From: Deinococcus yavapaiensis KR-236
GTDB lineage: Bacteria > Deinococcota > Deinococci > Deinococcales > Deinococcaceae
DNA length: 64,000 nucleotides
Assembly: GCF_003217515.1 (NCBI RefSeq)
Contig: NZ_QJSX01000012.1
Span: forward strand, 1 to 64,000
Reading direction: 5' to 3'
Positions 7,573 to 16,000 of the stretch are shown piece after piece. The position numbers were made by a program, and so were the translations under genes. The notes beneath the pieces were generated by a model. It worked only from the letters and a program-made list of their open reading frames with translations, did no database searches and had not been told where the DNA came from. How positions within the stretch are numbered: the first letter of the stretch is position 1; each line of letters begins with the position of its first letter.

Positions 7573-8208
7573 TCAGGGGGAAAGCGTCTCTTGCAATTTG
7601 GCGATCACGACTCGCGCCGCGTCCTCGGGCGTGCCCAGCGACGAGTCGAGGTCGAGGTCGAAGCCCGGGTGGGCGTAGATCTCGTCACGTCCCAAACGAG
7701 CCAGGCCCGTGGGGCGTCCCGCTCTGGTCGCGTCCCGCTCGGCTTCCCAGCGTTCGCTGACATTCAGCGGTGGCTTGAGGTTGACGAGCAGCGGTCGGTA
7801 GGGGCTCCACAGCCGCATGGCTTCCTCGAACGTAGCGGAATCGAAGAACAGCACGTCCACGATGACGTTGCTGCCGCTCGCCACGAGCGCCGCCACCATG
7901 TGATGCAGGCCGCTGATCACCTGCCGCCCGACTGCCCCGAATCCGATGCCCACCGCGACGGTGGGGTCGTCGGGATGCAGGTCGTACCAAACCCCGTCGC
8001 GCTCGTTCGCTTGGTATGGAAAGTACCGCGTCGGCATGTTCATCCACGCGCGGTCGTATCCGAGTTGCAGATACGGCTCGGCGAGCAGATTTTGCAGAGC
8101 AGTGCACAACGACGACTTGCCCGTGCTCGACGCTCCGTTCACGACGATCAGGCGACCCGGCATGGCCCCGTCGGGCGCTGGTTCCTTCGAATCGTTGAAT
8201 TGTGGCAT
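7573..8208 (-). CDS. Chloramphenicol phosphotransferase-like P-loop protein
   Basis: The 211-residue product has a Walker A motif GASSTGKSS near residue 25, then a layout like Streptomyces chloramphenicol 3-O-phosphotransferase (YDRAWMNMP, IGFGAVGRQVISGLHHMVAALVASGSNVIVDVLFF). Members are small-molecule kinases, some giving antibiotic self-resistance; the true substrate here is unknown. Translation probably starts at 8208, with a TATACT -10 box five bases upstream and no ribosome binding site. Confidence 0.85.
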   Translation of the reverse strand: MPQFNDSKEPAPDGAMPGRLIVVNGASSTGKSSLCTALQNLLAEPYLQLGYDRAWMNMPTRYFPYQANERDGVWYDLHPDDPTVAVGIGFGAVGRQVISGLHHMVAALVASGSNVIVDVLFFDSATFEEAMRLWSPYRPLLVNLKPPLNVSERWEAERDATRAGRPTGLARLGRDEIYAHPGFDLDLDSSLGTPEDAARVVIAKLQETLSP

Positions 8209-8213
8209 GAGCG

Positions 8214-8219
8214 AGTATA
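8214..8219 (-). promoter_or_regulatory. -10 box of the CPT-like gene, leaderless spacing
   Basis: TATACT on the minus strand ends five bases before the ATG at 8208. There is no recognisable -35 or ribosome binding site. Confidence 0.55.
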
Positions 8220-8372
8220 CGTTTTACCGTGCTCGCACCTCGTAGCACGACCCATCCAGATTGGAGTTCGACGGGGAAAAAGTTCGTCCAGGCTGATGCA
8301 TTCATGGAATTGACCGAACCGAGGCTTTGACTGGAATCGTTCCGAATCCCCTGAGTTGATGGTGATACCATG

Positions 8373-8394
8373 AAGAACACCGACGGGTGTTCTT
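8373..8394 (+). repeat. Hairpin in the leader of the ETR1-like kinase gene
   Basis: AAGAACACC and GGTGTTCTT form a perfect 9-bp stem closed by a GACG loop, about 50 bases before the kinase start. It has no T run, so it may be a leader structure or a protein site rather than a terminator. Confidence 0.4.
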
Positions 8395-8443
8395 GTCCGA
8401 AGTTCACCTTTCGACCCTTCGACTTCACTCCATGGGAGGCGTG

Positions 8444-10174
8444 ATGCTGCTGCGCCGAAAAGATCTTTCTCTGTTGCGCACGCTCGCGATCGCCGCCGGT
8501 GGAATCACGCTGCCGTTTCTGTGGCCCGACATATTCGCCAACCTTTTGCGTCCGCTGCCAGCGATGGCAGGCCATCAGGACGGCTGGCCGGCGACGCTCA
8601 CGACCTTGCATGTCGGGTCCGACTTGCTGATCGGCATGTCGTATACCGTCATCGCGAGCATCTTGGCGTACATGGTGTACCGCAATCGACGAACGCTGCC
8701 CTTCGATTGGGTGGTACTGGCCTTCGGGTTGTTCATCGTCGCGTGCGGCTTGACGCACGTCATGCACGTCCTCGTGCGCTTCGTCCCGTTGATGTGGCTC
8801 GACGGGTACGTGCGGGCCGTCACGGCCATCGTGAGCGTGGCGACAGCCGCCGCCTTGCCGCCGCTCGTGCCGCGTGTTTCACGGCTGCTGGAGGCCGAGC
8901 GGCAGGTAGCGGAGCAGCGGCACACGTTGGAGCGCACGAACGACGCGCTTCTTGAGTCCGTGGCACGCTCGGAGTTGCTGGCCGCCCTGGGCGACGCCTT
9001 GCAAAGCGCGACGACGACGCGCGAAGTCGAACTGGCCGCGTTGGAGCGCCTCACGCCCGCGTTGGACGCCTCGGCGATGCTGGTGCTGACGCTGGAGGGC
9101 GAGCGCGTTCGGTCGTCCACGGTGCAGGGCACGCCGCCTCGGCAGGTCGCGGCGATGCTGTGCAGCAGCGAGATCCTCCTGACGGACACGCCCGTGCTGG
9201 CGGACGTCGTGAAAACGAAAAGCGCGCTGTATCTCGACGACTATGAGGCGCGGCCCGACGCGGCGGCGAACGTGCGCGGCATGTCGTATGGAGTCGAGCC
9301 CATCGTGACGCGCGACGGAAGCGTGGTGGGAGCGGTCGCGGCTTGGCGGCGACGCGGCTTGGGGTCGTGGACCCCCGGGCAGCGGGACCTCATGCGGCGG
9401 GCGGCCGCGACGATCGGCTTGGCGCTGGAACGGGCGGGGGTGGCGGCCGAAACGGCGCGTCAGCGGGACGCCCTCGCACTGGCCAACGAGCAGTTGCGGC
9501 ACAGCAACGCGGAACTCGAGCAGTTCGCGTACGTCGCCAGCCACGACCTGCAAGCGCCCATTCGCGCCGTGACGAGCTTCGCGCAAGTCGTGGAGGGCCG
9601 CTACGGAGATCGCCTCGACGAGCGAGGTCGGTCGTACTTGGAGCAGATCAGCGCGAACGGGCAGCACATGAAGCGCCTCTTGGACGACTTGCTGGCTTAC
9701 GCTCGGCTCACCACGCACCTGACCGCTCCGGACGTCGTTTCGATGAACGAGGTGTTCGACGCGGTGGCGGCGCGGTTGGCTCCGGACGTGGAACGCTGGG
9801 GCGCGACGTTGACGCGCGAAGAGCTTCCGTCCGTCCGAGTCGATCGGCCTCAAGTCGATCAGTTGCTGCAGAATCTGCTGTACAACGCCGTGAAGTACCA
9901 CCGTCCGGACGTGGCGCCGATGGTGCGGGTGTCGGCGACGCGCGACGAAGCGATGTGGCACTTTCGCGTGATCGACAACGGCATCGGCATCGAGGACAAG
10001 TACTTCGAGCGCATCTTCGTGATCTTCCAACGCCTGCACGGCCGCGAGCGCTTCGAAGGCACCGGGATCGGCCTCGCCGTGTGCAAGAAGATCGTCGAGC
10101 GGCACGGCGGGCGCTTGTGGGTGGAAAGCCGAGTCGGCGTCGGCTCCACCTTCCACTTCACCTTGCCCGCGTGA
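8444..10174 (+). CDS. Histidine kinase with ethylene-receptor-like membrane domain
   Basis: A 576-residue sensor kinase. Residues 10-140 form membrane helices with the hallmark of the ETR1 ethylene-binding domain: an aspartate near 60 (VGSDLLIGMSY), then CGLTHVMH with Cys101 and His105. The Asp-to-Cys spacing of 41 is close to the plant receptor, where these residues hold copper(I). A GAF domain (about 170-330), a HisKA domain with the phospho-acceptor His367 (ASHDLQAPIRA) and an ATPase domain (QNLLYNAVKY, DNGIGIE, GTGIGLAV) follow. I chose the ATG at 8444 because GGGAGG lies four bases upstream. No response regulator gene adjoins it. Ligand binding is inference; cyanobacterial kinases with this domain are known to sense ethylene. 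Confidence 0.92.
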   Translation: MLLRRKDLSLLRTLAIAAGGITLPFLWPDIFANLLRPLPAMAGHQDGWPATLTTLHVGSDLLIGMSYTVIASILAYMVYRNRRTLPFDWVVLAFGLFIVACGLTHVMHVLVRFVPLMWLDGYVRAVTAIVSVATAAALPPLVPRVSRLLEAERQVAEQRHTLERTNDALLESVARSELLAALGDALQSATTTREVELAALERLTPALDASAMLVLTLEGERVRSSTVQGTPPRQVAAMLCSSEILLTDTPVLADVVKTKSALYLDDYEARPDAAANVRGMSYGVEPIVTRDGSVVGAVAAWRRRGLGSWTPGQRDLMRRAAATIGLALERAGVAAETARQRDALALANEQLRHSNAELEQFAYVASHDLQAPIRAVTSFAQVVEGRYGDRLDERGRSYLEQISANGQHMKRLLDDLLAYARLTTHLTAPDVVSMNEVFDAVAARLAPDVERWGATLTREELPSVRVDRPQVDQLLQNLLYNAVKYHRPDVAPMVRVSATRDEAMWHFRVIDNGIGIEDKYFERIFVIFQRLHGRERFEGTGIGLAVCKKIVERHGGRLWVESRVGVGSTFHFTLPA

Positions 10175-10177
10175 CGT

Positions 10178-10642
10178 TCACCCCGGACGAACGTGCTTGC
10201 GGACGAGGTCGCGGCCTTTGGGCGTGACTTCGTAGACGCCGCTGAATCCGTGCTTGTCGCGCGCACCTCTGGGCTTGAGGTAGCCTTCGCCGACGAGCTT
10301 GCGGATGACGAGCATTTCGAAGCGGCTCTTGGGGCGGTGGTAAGGAGCGAGCGCGGCGAGCACGTCTTCTTGGCGCAGCAAGAGGCCCGCGCTGTCGGCG
10401 GGGCGAGTGTCGCCGATCATGGCGGCGAGCAAGCTCGGCAGCAAGCTGGTGATGCGGTCGGGCGGAGACGACTCGGAAGGAGCGTTCTTCGCGCTCGTCC
10501 GGCTCGGGCTCGGCTTGTCGGCAGTGGGCGTACGACTCGTCGACGGTCGCTCGCGGGAGGAAGGGGCGTCCTCCGCCGCGCCTTGTCGAAGGCGCCGTAA
10601 GTGTTCGGGCAGCCGAAAGGCGGGTTTGCGGGTGGTGCTCAT
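10178..10642 (-). CDS. Unknown protein with a winged-helix-like C-terminus
   Basis: A 154-residue protein I cannot name. The first 65 residues are Ser/Pro/Arg-rich and probably disordered. The rest is compact: LLRQEDVLAALAPYHRPKSRFEMLVIRKLVGEGYLKPRG...GVYEVTPKGRDLVRKH looks like a winged helix with a beta-hairpin wing (YEVTPKGRDLV is typical of PadR/MarR-type wings). It may be a DNA-binding protein. A TACCCT box five bases before the ATG suggests a leaderless start. It ends three bases from the convergent kinase gene. Confidence 0.75.
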   Translation of the reverse strand: MSTTRKPAFRLPEHLRRLRQGAAEDAPSSRERPSTSRTPTADKPSPSRTSAKNAPSESSPPDRITSLLPSLLAAMIGDTRPADSAGLLLRQEDVLAALAPYHRPKSRFEMLVIRKLVGEGYLKPRGARDKHGFSGVYEVTPKGRDLVRKHVRPG

Positions 10643-10647
10643 ACGTC

Positions 10648-10653
10648 AGGGTA
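10648..10653 (-). promoter_or_regulatory. -10 box of the winged-helix-like gene, leaderless spacing
   Basis: TACCCT on the minus strand ends five bases before the ATG at 10642. No ribosome binding site is present. Confidence 0.45.
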
Positions 10654-10687
10654 GCGCGTGGAGCGGAGCGCGTGCCTTGCGCCTCTC

Positions 10688-10716
10688 TTGACAGCGGAAA
10701 TGGAATTTCGTACGAT
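10688..10716 (+). promoter_or_regulatory. Sigma-70-type promoter of the ROK sugar operon
   Basis: TTGACA (10688-10693), 17 bases, then TACGAT (10711-10716). This is one of the best promoters in the window and points at the ROK regulator. Confidence 0.8.
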
Positions 10717-10720
10717 CCAC

Positions 10721-10732
10721 TTACTTAAGTAA
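10721..10732 (+). promoter_or_regulatory. Operator palindrome of the ROK operon
   Basis: TTACTTAAGTAA is a perfect 12-bp palindrome four bases after the -10 box, covering the expected transcription start. A repressor bound here would block the promoter. The ROK protein encoded just downstream is the obvious candidate. Confidence 0.7.
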
Positions 10733-10753
10733 CTGAATAAAGAAAGGGGAGCG

Positions 10754-11926
10754 ATGCGCTCACTTCGAGGAAACGATCAGAGCGTCGTGCGCGCCCTGAA
10801 CAAAAACGCCGTCCTCAACTTCCTGCACCACGAGGGACCCCTCAGCCGCGCGAACCTCAAAGAGCGCAGCGGCCTGAGCGGCGCGGCGATCAGCGCCGTC
10901 GTCGCCGAACTGATGGACGACGGCCTCGTGGAAGAGCAGGAAATCGGGCCTTCCACGGGTGGACGCCCCCCGGTGATGCTGCGCGTCAATTACGCCGCGC
11001 GCGCCGCCGTCGGCATCAAGTTGATGGAGCGCGAGCTCGCGGCGGTCCTCGTGGACCTCGGCGGGCGGGTGCGCGGCGGCGTTCGACTTCCCCTCGCCGA
11101 GCACACGCCCGAACTCGTCGCGCGCGTGGCAAGCCAAGCGACCGAGCAGTTGCTCGCCGCCTCGAACTTGCCGCACGACCGCCTCGCGGGCATCGGGATG
11201 GGCTTGCCAGGCGTCATCGACTCGGCGCGCGGCGTGTGCGTTCGATCGGCGTACCTTGGCTGGCAAGACGTCCCGATCGCCGCCTTGCTCGAAGCGCGCG
11301 TCGGCGTGCCGACCTTCATCGACAACGACGTGAACGCCTTCGCCGCCGCCGAGCGCCTGTTCGGGCACGGCAAGGGCGCCGCGCACCTCGCCGTCGTGAC
11401 GGTCGGGCGCGGCATCGGCGCGGGCCTCGTGCTCGGCGGCGTGGCCCACCGAGGGCGCGACGGAGGAGCGGGCGAGCTCGGGCACACCGTCAGCGAGGTC
11501 GGCGGACGCGTGTGCGAGTGCGGCAAGCGCGGATGCCTGGAGGCGTACGCCTCCGAACCCGCCCTGCTCGCTCGAGCCAAAGAAGCGGGCGTGCGCGTGA
11601 AGGATGTCCAAGACCTCCTGATGAACGTGCACGACGAGCGCGTCGCCGCCATTTTGCACGACGGCGGAACGCGTGTCGGCGTGGCGCTCGCGAACCTCGT
11701 CAACCTCGTCAATCCCGAGCTCGTCGTGATCGGCGGCGAGGGCGTGCGGCTCGGAGACGTGTTCTTCGAGGCGTTGCGCGCCGCTCTGCGCGAACACGCC
11801 TTCGACGGCCTCGCGCGGCATCTTCCCGTCGTCGTCGAACCGTGGGGCGACGACGCGTGGGCGCGCGGCGCCGCCAGCCTCGCCGTGAGCCGCGTCTTCG
11901 ACTTGGAGGTGAGCAGCGATGTATGA
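10754..11926 (+). CDS. ROK family transcriptional repressor
   Basis: A 390-residue NagC/XylR-type protein. Residues 8-70 form a winged helix (HHEGPLSRANLKERSGLSGAAISAVVAELMDDGLV). The sugar-kinase-like ROK domain follows, with GMGLPGVID, DNDVNAFAAAE and the zinc motif CECGKRGCLE near residues 256-265. Such proteins sense a sugar or its phosphate and release DNA. GGGGAG lies upstream of the ATG. The gene opens the operon for sugar uptake and glucan breakdown and probably represses itself through the palindrome at 10721-10732. It overlaps the next gene by eight bases. Confidence 0.93.
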   Translation: MRSLRGNDQSVVRALNKNAVLNFLHHEGPLSRANLKERSGLSGAAISAVVAELMDDGLVEEQEIGPSTGGRPPVMLRVNYAARAAVGIKLMERELAAVLVDLGGRVRGGVRLPLAEHTPELVARVASQATEQLLAASNLPHDRLAGIGMGLPGVIDSARGVCVRSAYLGWQDVPIAALLEARVGVPTFIDNDVNAFAAAERLFGHGKGAAHLAVVTVGRGIGAGLVLGGVAHRGRDGGAGELGHTVSEVGGRVCECGKRGCLEAYASEPALLARAKEAGVRVKDVQDLLMNVHDERVAAILHDGGTRVGVALANLVNLVNPELVVIGGEGVRLGDVFFEALRAALREHAFDGLARHLPVVVEPWGDDAWARGAASLAVSRVFDLEVSSDV

Positions 11927-12791
11927 ACGCGGCCTCAAACGACGCTTGACCCTCGCGCTGTTCCTCGGACCCGCTTTGATCGGCATCGGCGTGTTTCTGC
12001 TCGGGCCGATCGTCGCGTCGTTCGTCCTCGCGTTCACGTCATGGGATCTGCTGACGCCCCCCAGATGGGCGGGCTTGTCGAACTTCACGCGTTTGCTGGC
12101 CGACCCCGAAGTTCGCTCGGCCCTGTCGCACACCCTCACCTTCATCGTGCTGTACGTGCCGCCCGTCATGCTGCTCGGCCTCGTCGTCGCGATTGCTCTG
12201 AACCGCAACGTGCCGGGACGCGGACTGTTACGCGCCGTGTACTTCCTGCCCGTCGTGACGAGTTGGGTGGCCGTCGCCCTCGTGTGGAAGTGGCTGCTCA
12301 ATCCAAGCTACGGCCTGCTGAACAACTTGCTCGCCGTCGTCGGCGTCACCGGTCCCGCGTGGCTGTTCGATCCGCGCTTCGCGATGCCCGCCGTGATCCT
12401 CACGAGCTTGTGGAAGGACGTCGGCTTCGTCATGACGATCCTGCTGGCGGGCTTGCAGAACGTGCCCGAGGAACTGCACGAGGCGGCCGCCATCGACGGC
12501 GCCACCGAATTCCAGCAGACGCGGTTCGTCACCGTTCCGCTGCTCGCTCCCGCGATCTTCTTCGCGCTCACCATCAGCCTCATCAACTCCTTTCAGGTGT
12601 TCGACCAGGTGTACGTCATGACCGGCGGCGGACCGGCGGGCGCGACGACCGTCCTGATCGAGCGGATCGTGAAGAACGCCTTCTCCTACAACGCGATGGG
12701 CTACGCGGCGGCGATGTCGTGGGCGCTCTTCGTCCTCGTGTTCGCGACGTCCTTCGTCTTGACGCGTCTGCAAAGGCGGTGGTCGTGGTGA
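11919..12791 (+). CDS. ABC sugar transporter permease (MalF/UgpA type)
   Basis: A 290-residue inner-membrane permease with six predicted helices and the EAA loop EELHEAAAIDGATEFQQTRFVTVPLLAP near residues 185-215, which docks on the ATPase. It belongs to the carbohydrate-uptake family 1. It pairs with the permease at 12788-13663 and the binding protein at 13726-14934. Its start overlaps the regulator's end and its stop overlaps the next start in a GTGA junction. No ATPase gene is in the operon, so a shared MsiK-like ATPase elsewhere is likely. Confidence 0.93.
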   Translation: MYERGLKRRLTLALFLGPALIGIGVFLLGPIVASFVLAFTSWDLLTPPRWAGLSNFTRLLADPEVRSALSHTLTFIVLYVPPVMLLGLVVAIALNRNVPGRGLLRAVYFLPVVTSWVAVALVWKWLLNPSYGLLNNLLAVVGVTGPAWLFDPRFAMPAVILTSLWKDVGFVMTILLAGLQNVPEELHEAAAIDGATEFQQTRFVTVPLLAPAIFFALTISLINSFQVFDQVYVMTGGGPAGATTVLIERIVKNAFSYNAMGYAAAMSWALFVLVFATSFVLTRLQRRWSW

Positions 12792-13663
12792 CCCGCACGG
12801 CGCCCCTTCCCCTCGCGGCGACGCCGCCTCGCCGCCGCTCCTTCGCTTGGAAAGCGTGGTTGACGTTCGGATTGCTGATCCTCGGGGCGGCGGTGATGCT
12901 CATGCCGTTTCTGTGGATGATCAGCACGTCCCTCAAGCCCGAAGGCGCCGTGCTCGCCCTTCCGCCCCGGCTCGTGCCCGAATCGCCGACGTTGCAGGCT
13001 TACCGGGACGTCGCGCAAAGCTTCCCGCTGTGGCGCGCCCTCGGCAACTCGGCGCTCGTGGCGGTCCTCACGACCCTCGGCCAACTCGTCGTCGCGTCCA
13101 CGAGCGGCTACGCCTTCGCCCGCTTTCACTTCCGAGGCCGCGACGCCTTGTTCTCCCTCATCCTCGCGACCCTCATGGTGCCGTTCGCCGTCACGATGAC
13201 GCCGCTGTTCATCATCGTCAAAACCCTCGGATGGACGAACTCGCTGCTCGGCCTCATCGTGCCCGCGATGTTCAGCGCGTTCGGCATCTTCTTGATGCGT
13301 CAGTTCTTCCTCTCCTTGCCCAAAGAGCTGGAGGAAGCGGCGACGCTCGACGGCTGCTCGACGTTCGGCACGTTCGCGCGCGTCATGCTGCCCCTCTCGG
13401 GTCCCGCCCTCGCGACGCTCGGCGTCTTCGCGTTCATGGCGTCGTGGAACAACTTCTTGTGGCCGCTGCTCATCGTGAGCGACCAAAACCTCATGACCCT
13501 TCCGCTCGCCCTCGCGACGCTGCAAGGCGTGTATCCCGGTCAGACACAGTGGAACCTCATCATGGCCGGGGCCGTCGTCAGCGTCCTTCCGATGATCCTC
13601 GTGTTCCTGCTCGCTCAGCGCTGGGTGGTCGCCGGAATGACCGCCGGAAGCGTGAAGGGGTGA
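12788..13663 (+). CDS. ABC sugar transporter permease (MalG/UgpE type)
   Basis: A 291-residue permease with six helices and the EAA loop KELEEAATLDGCSTFGTFARVMLPLSGPA near residues 190-220. I place the start at the GTG at 12788, which overlaps the previous stop by four bases (GTGA), giving VTRTAPLPL; the open frame continues back into the previous gene only by chance. It forms the membrane channel together with the upstream permease. Confidence 0.93.
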   Translation: MTRTAPLPLAATPPRRRSFAWKAWLTFGLLILGAAVMLMPFLWMISTSLKPEGAVLALPPRLVPESPTLQAYRDVAQSFPLWRALGNSALVAVLTTLGQLVVASTSGYAFARFHFRGRDALFSLILATLMVPFAVTMTPLFIIVKTLGWTNSLLGLIVPAMFSAFGIFLMRQFFLSLPKELEEAATLDGCSTFGTFARVMLPLSGPALATLGVFAFMASWNNFLWPLLIVSDQNLMTLPLALATLQGVYPGQTQWNLIMAGAVVSVLPMILVFLLAQRWVVAGMTAGSVKG

Positions 13664-13725
13664 TGCGCCTGAACTGACTCATCGACCTTCGGCCCGAAGC
13701 CCTCCCGACCTTCAGGAGAACCGTG

Positions 13726-14934
13726 ATGAAAAAGCTGTTGACGCTCGCCTTGCTGACCGCCTCGACCGCCTTCGCCCAGTCGACCGTGACGTACTACTCG
13801 TTCACGACGGACGCGACGCACATGGACGACATGAAAGCCCTCATCTCGGCCTTCGAGGCCCAGAATCCCGGCGTGAAGGTCAACCTCGTGACCGCGCCGT
13901 TCGATTCGTACTTCACCAAGCTCCAAACGGACATCGCGGCGGGCAATCCTCCCGACGCGTTCGAGCTGAACTACGAGAACTTCGCGACCTTCGCGAGCCG
14001 AGGCGCCTTGCGCCCGCTCGCGGCGAGCGCCGTTCCGCGCGACACCTTCTATCCGGCCGCCCTCAACGCCTTCCGCTTCCAAAGCCGCCAGTACGGCCTG
14101 CCGATCACCTTCTCCACGGTCGTGCTGTTCTACAACAAGGACTTGTTCGACAAGGCGGGCGTGAAGTACCCCACGGCCTCGTGGAAGTGGAAGGACGTCT
14201 TGAGCGCCGCGCAGAAGATCAACAACCCGGCGCAGCGCATTTGGGGCGTCTACCAGCCCGTGCAGTTCTGGGAGTTCTACAAAGTCGCGCAGCAAGCCGG
14301 AGGCGGCCTCAAGATCAGCGGCAACGACGTGCAAATCGACACGCCGCAAAACCGAGCCGCCTTGAAGTACCTCGTGGACAAGGTGCTGGTGCAAAAGGTG
14401 ATGCCGACCGACGCGCAGATGAGCGGCGTCGCGAACGAGGACCTGTTCCTCAACGGTCAGCTTGGCATGCTCGTCTCGGGCATCTGGATGTTCGACAAGT
14501 TCAGCAAGGCGAACTTCAAGTGGGACATCGCCGTGGAGCCGGGCGGAACGAAGAAGGGAACGCACTTCTTCTCGAACGCGGCGGTCGTGAGCGCGAAAGC
14601 GAAGAACGCCGACGCCGCCACGAAGTGGGTGCAGTTCCTCGCGGCAAGCCCCACGACCGCCGCGCGCCGCATCGCGTCGAGCTGGGAACTTCCTGCCCTC
14701 AGCCTTTCGCAGCGCACCCTCGTCGCGCCTTACCTCGCCAAGCCGATGCCCGCCAACCGCGAGGCGGTGTTCGACTCGCTGCGCTACGCCGTCACGCCGC
14801 CCGTGGTCGAAAATCAATCTCAACTGCAAGACATCATCAACCAGGAACTCGAAGCGGCGCGCCTCGGCACGAAGACCGTCGAGCAGGCACTCGCGAGCGC
14901 GCAAGCACGCGTCGAAGCGATGATGAGGAAGTAA
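13726..14934 (+). CDS. ABC sugar transporter substrate-binding protein
   Basis: A 402-residue extracellular solute-binding protein (family 1, maltose-binding-like). It has a signal peptide (MKKLLTLALLTASTAFAQ), the PGVKVNLVTAPFDSYFTKLQTDIAAGNPPD motif and GLPITFSTVVLFYNKDLFDKAG. There is no lipobox cysteine, so it is probably periplasmic rather than a lipoprotein. AGGAG lies eight bases before the ATG at 13726; a GTG directly before it (13723) is the alternative. The downstream enzymes suggest it binds alpha-linked glucose oligosaccharides; that is inference. Confidence 0.92.
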   Translation: MKKLLTLALLTASTAFAQSTVTYYSFTTDATHMDDMKALISAFEAQNPGVKVNLVTAPFDSYFTKLQTDIAAGNPPDAFELNYENFATFASRGALRPLAASAVPRDTFYPAALNAFRFQSRQYGLPITFSTVVLFYNKDLFDKAGVKYPTASWKWKDVLSAAQKINNPAQRIWGVYQPVQFWEFYKVAQQAGGGLKISGNDVQIDTPQNRAALKYLVDKVLVQKVMPTDAQMSGVANEDLFLNGQLGMLVSGIWMFDKFSKANFKWDIAVEPGGTKKGTHFFSNAAVVSAKAKNADAATKWVQFLAASPTTAARRIASSWELPALSLSQRTLVAPYLAKPMPANREAVFDSLRYAVTPPVVENQSQLQDIINQELEAARLGTKTVEQALASAQARVEAMMRK

Positions 14935-14938
14935 GAAC

Positions 14939-16000
14939 GTGCGAGACTCGCTGCGCCTCCTCCTTCTTCATCAAGCCGACAGCGGCGCGTTTCCCGCGTG
15001 CCCGACGTTCTCGCAGTACCCGTACGCTTGGCTGCGCGACGGCACCTTCGTGGCGTACGCCCTCGACCGAGGAGGCGAGCACGCGGCGGCGGAACGCTTT
15101 TACCGCTGGGCGCTGGGCACCATCGCGAGCTTGGAGGAGCACGTTCGAAGCCTCGTCGCGAAGCGCGAGCGAAACGTCCCCATCTCCGACGCGGAATTCC
15201 TGCCGACGCGCTTCGCCCTCAGCGGCGACGCCCTCGGAGACGATTGGCCGAACTTCCAGCTCGACGGGTACGGGCAAGTCCTGTGGGGTCTCGCCGAGCA
15301 CTTGAAGCTCAGCGGGAAGGTGAGCTTGCCGAGCGAGTTCGAGCGCGGCGTGCACGTCACGGTCACGTACCTGCGCACCTTCTGGAACGAACCGTGCTAC
15401 GACTGCTGGGAGGAATTTCCGTACCGCTGGCACACCAGCACCCTCGCGTCGCTGTACGGCGGCTTGCACGCCATACAGCCGTTCGTGCCCGAGGTGGGCG
15501 ACCTGCCCGAGCGCCTTCGGTCCTTCACCCGCACGCACCTCGTGCAAGGCTCGGAGCTCGTGAAGTTCTCGGGCTTTCCGTTTCCGGACGCGAGCCTGTT
15601 GTGGGCGGGCGTGCCCTTCGGCCTCGTGGACCTCCGAGACCCCGTGTTCGCCGCCACGCTCGCCCGCGTCGAACGCGACCTCGTGCGAGGCGGCGTCTAC
15701 CGATACGCCTTCGACACCTACTACGGCGGGGGTCGCTGGGTGCTGCTGACCGCGTGGCTCGGCTGGGTGTACGCGCGCCTCGGGCGGACGGACGAGGCGA
15801 GGCGTTGCCTGAAAGTCGTGCAAGACGCGTGGAGCGCCCATGGCTTGCCCGAGCAGATGCACGGCGAGCTTCTGACGCCCGCTTACGAACCGTACTGGCG
15901 AGACCGCTGGGGGCAAAGCGCCAACCCCTTGCTGTGGTCGCACGCGATGCACGTCGTCCTCGAAGCCGAACTCGCCCCCACCCTCGTGGAGACGCCATGA
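14939..16000 (+). CDS. GH15 glucoamylase-like glycoside hydrolase
   Basis: A 353-residue (alpha/alpha)6-barrel enzyme related to glucoamylase and glucodextranase, which release glucose from non-reducing ends of alpha-glucans. Visible marks are YAWLRDGTFVAYALD near residue 30, CWEE near 156-159 with the presumed general acid, and LPEQ near 304 followed by SANPLLWSHAM, the usual place of the catalytic base. It is shorter than secreted glucoamylases and has no signal peptide, so it probably acts on imported oligosaccharides. The start is a GTG at 14939, four bases after the binding-protein stop and with AGGAAG upstream. Confidence 0.87.
   Translation: MRDSLRLLLLHQADSGAFPACPTFSQYPYAWLRDGTFVAYALDRGGEHAAAERFYRWALGTIASLEEHVRSLVAKRERNVPISDAEFLPTRFALSGDALGDDWPNFQLDGYGQVLWGLAEHLKLSGKVSLPSEFERGVHVTVTYLRTFWNEPCYDCWEEFPYRWHTSTLASLYGGLHAIQPFVPEVGDLPERLRSFTRTHLVQGSELVKFSGFPFPDASLLWAGVPFGLVDLRDPVFAATLARVERDLVRGGVYRYAFDTYYGGGRWVLLTAWLGWVYARLGRTDEARRCLKVVQDAWSAHGLPEQMHGELLTPAYEPYWRDRWGQSANPLLWSHAMHVVLEAELAPTLVETP

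Noticed and set aside
7573..8208. Chloramphenicol resistance gene
   Set aside because: Only the P-loop kinase family is supported; the substrate-binding residues cannot be judged by eye.
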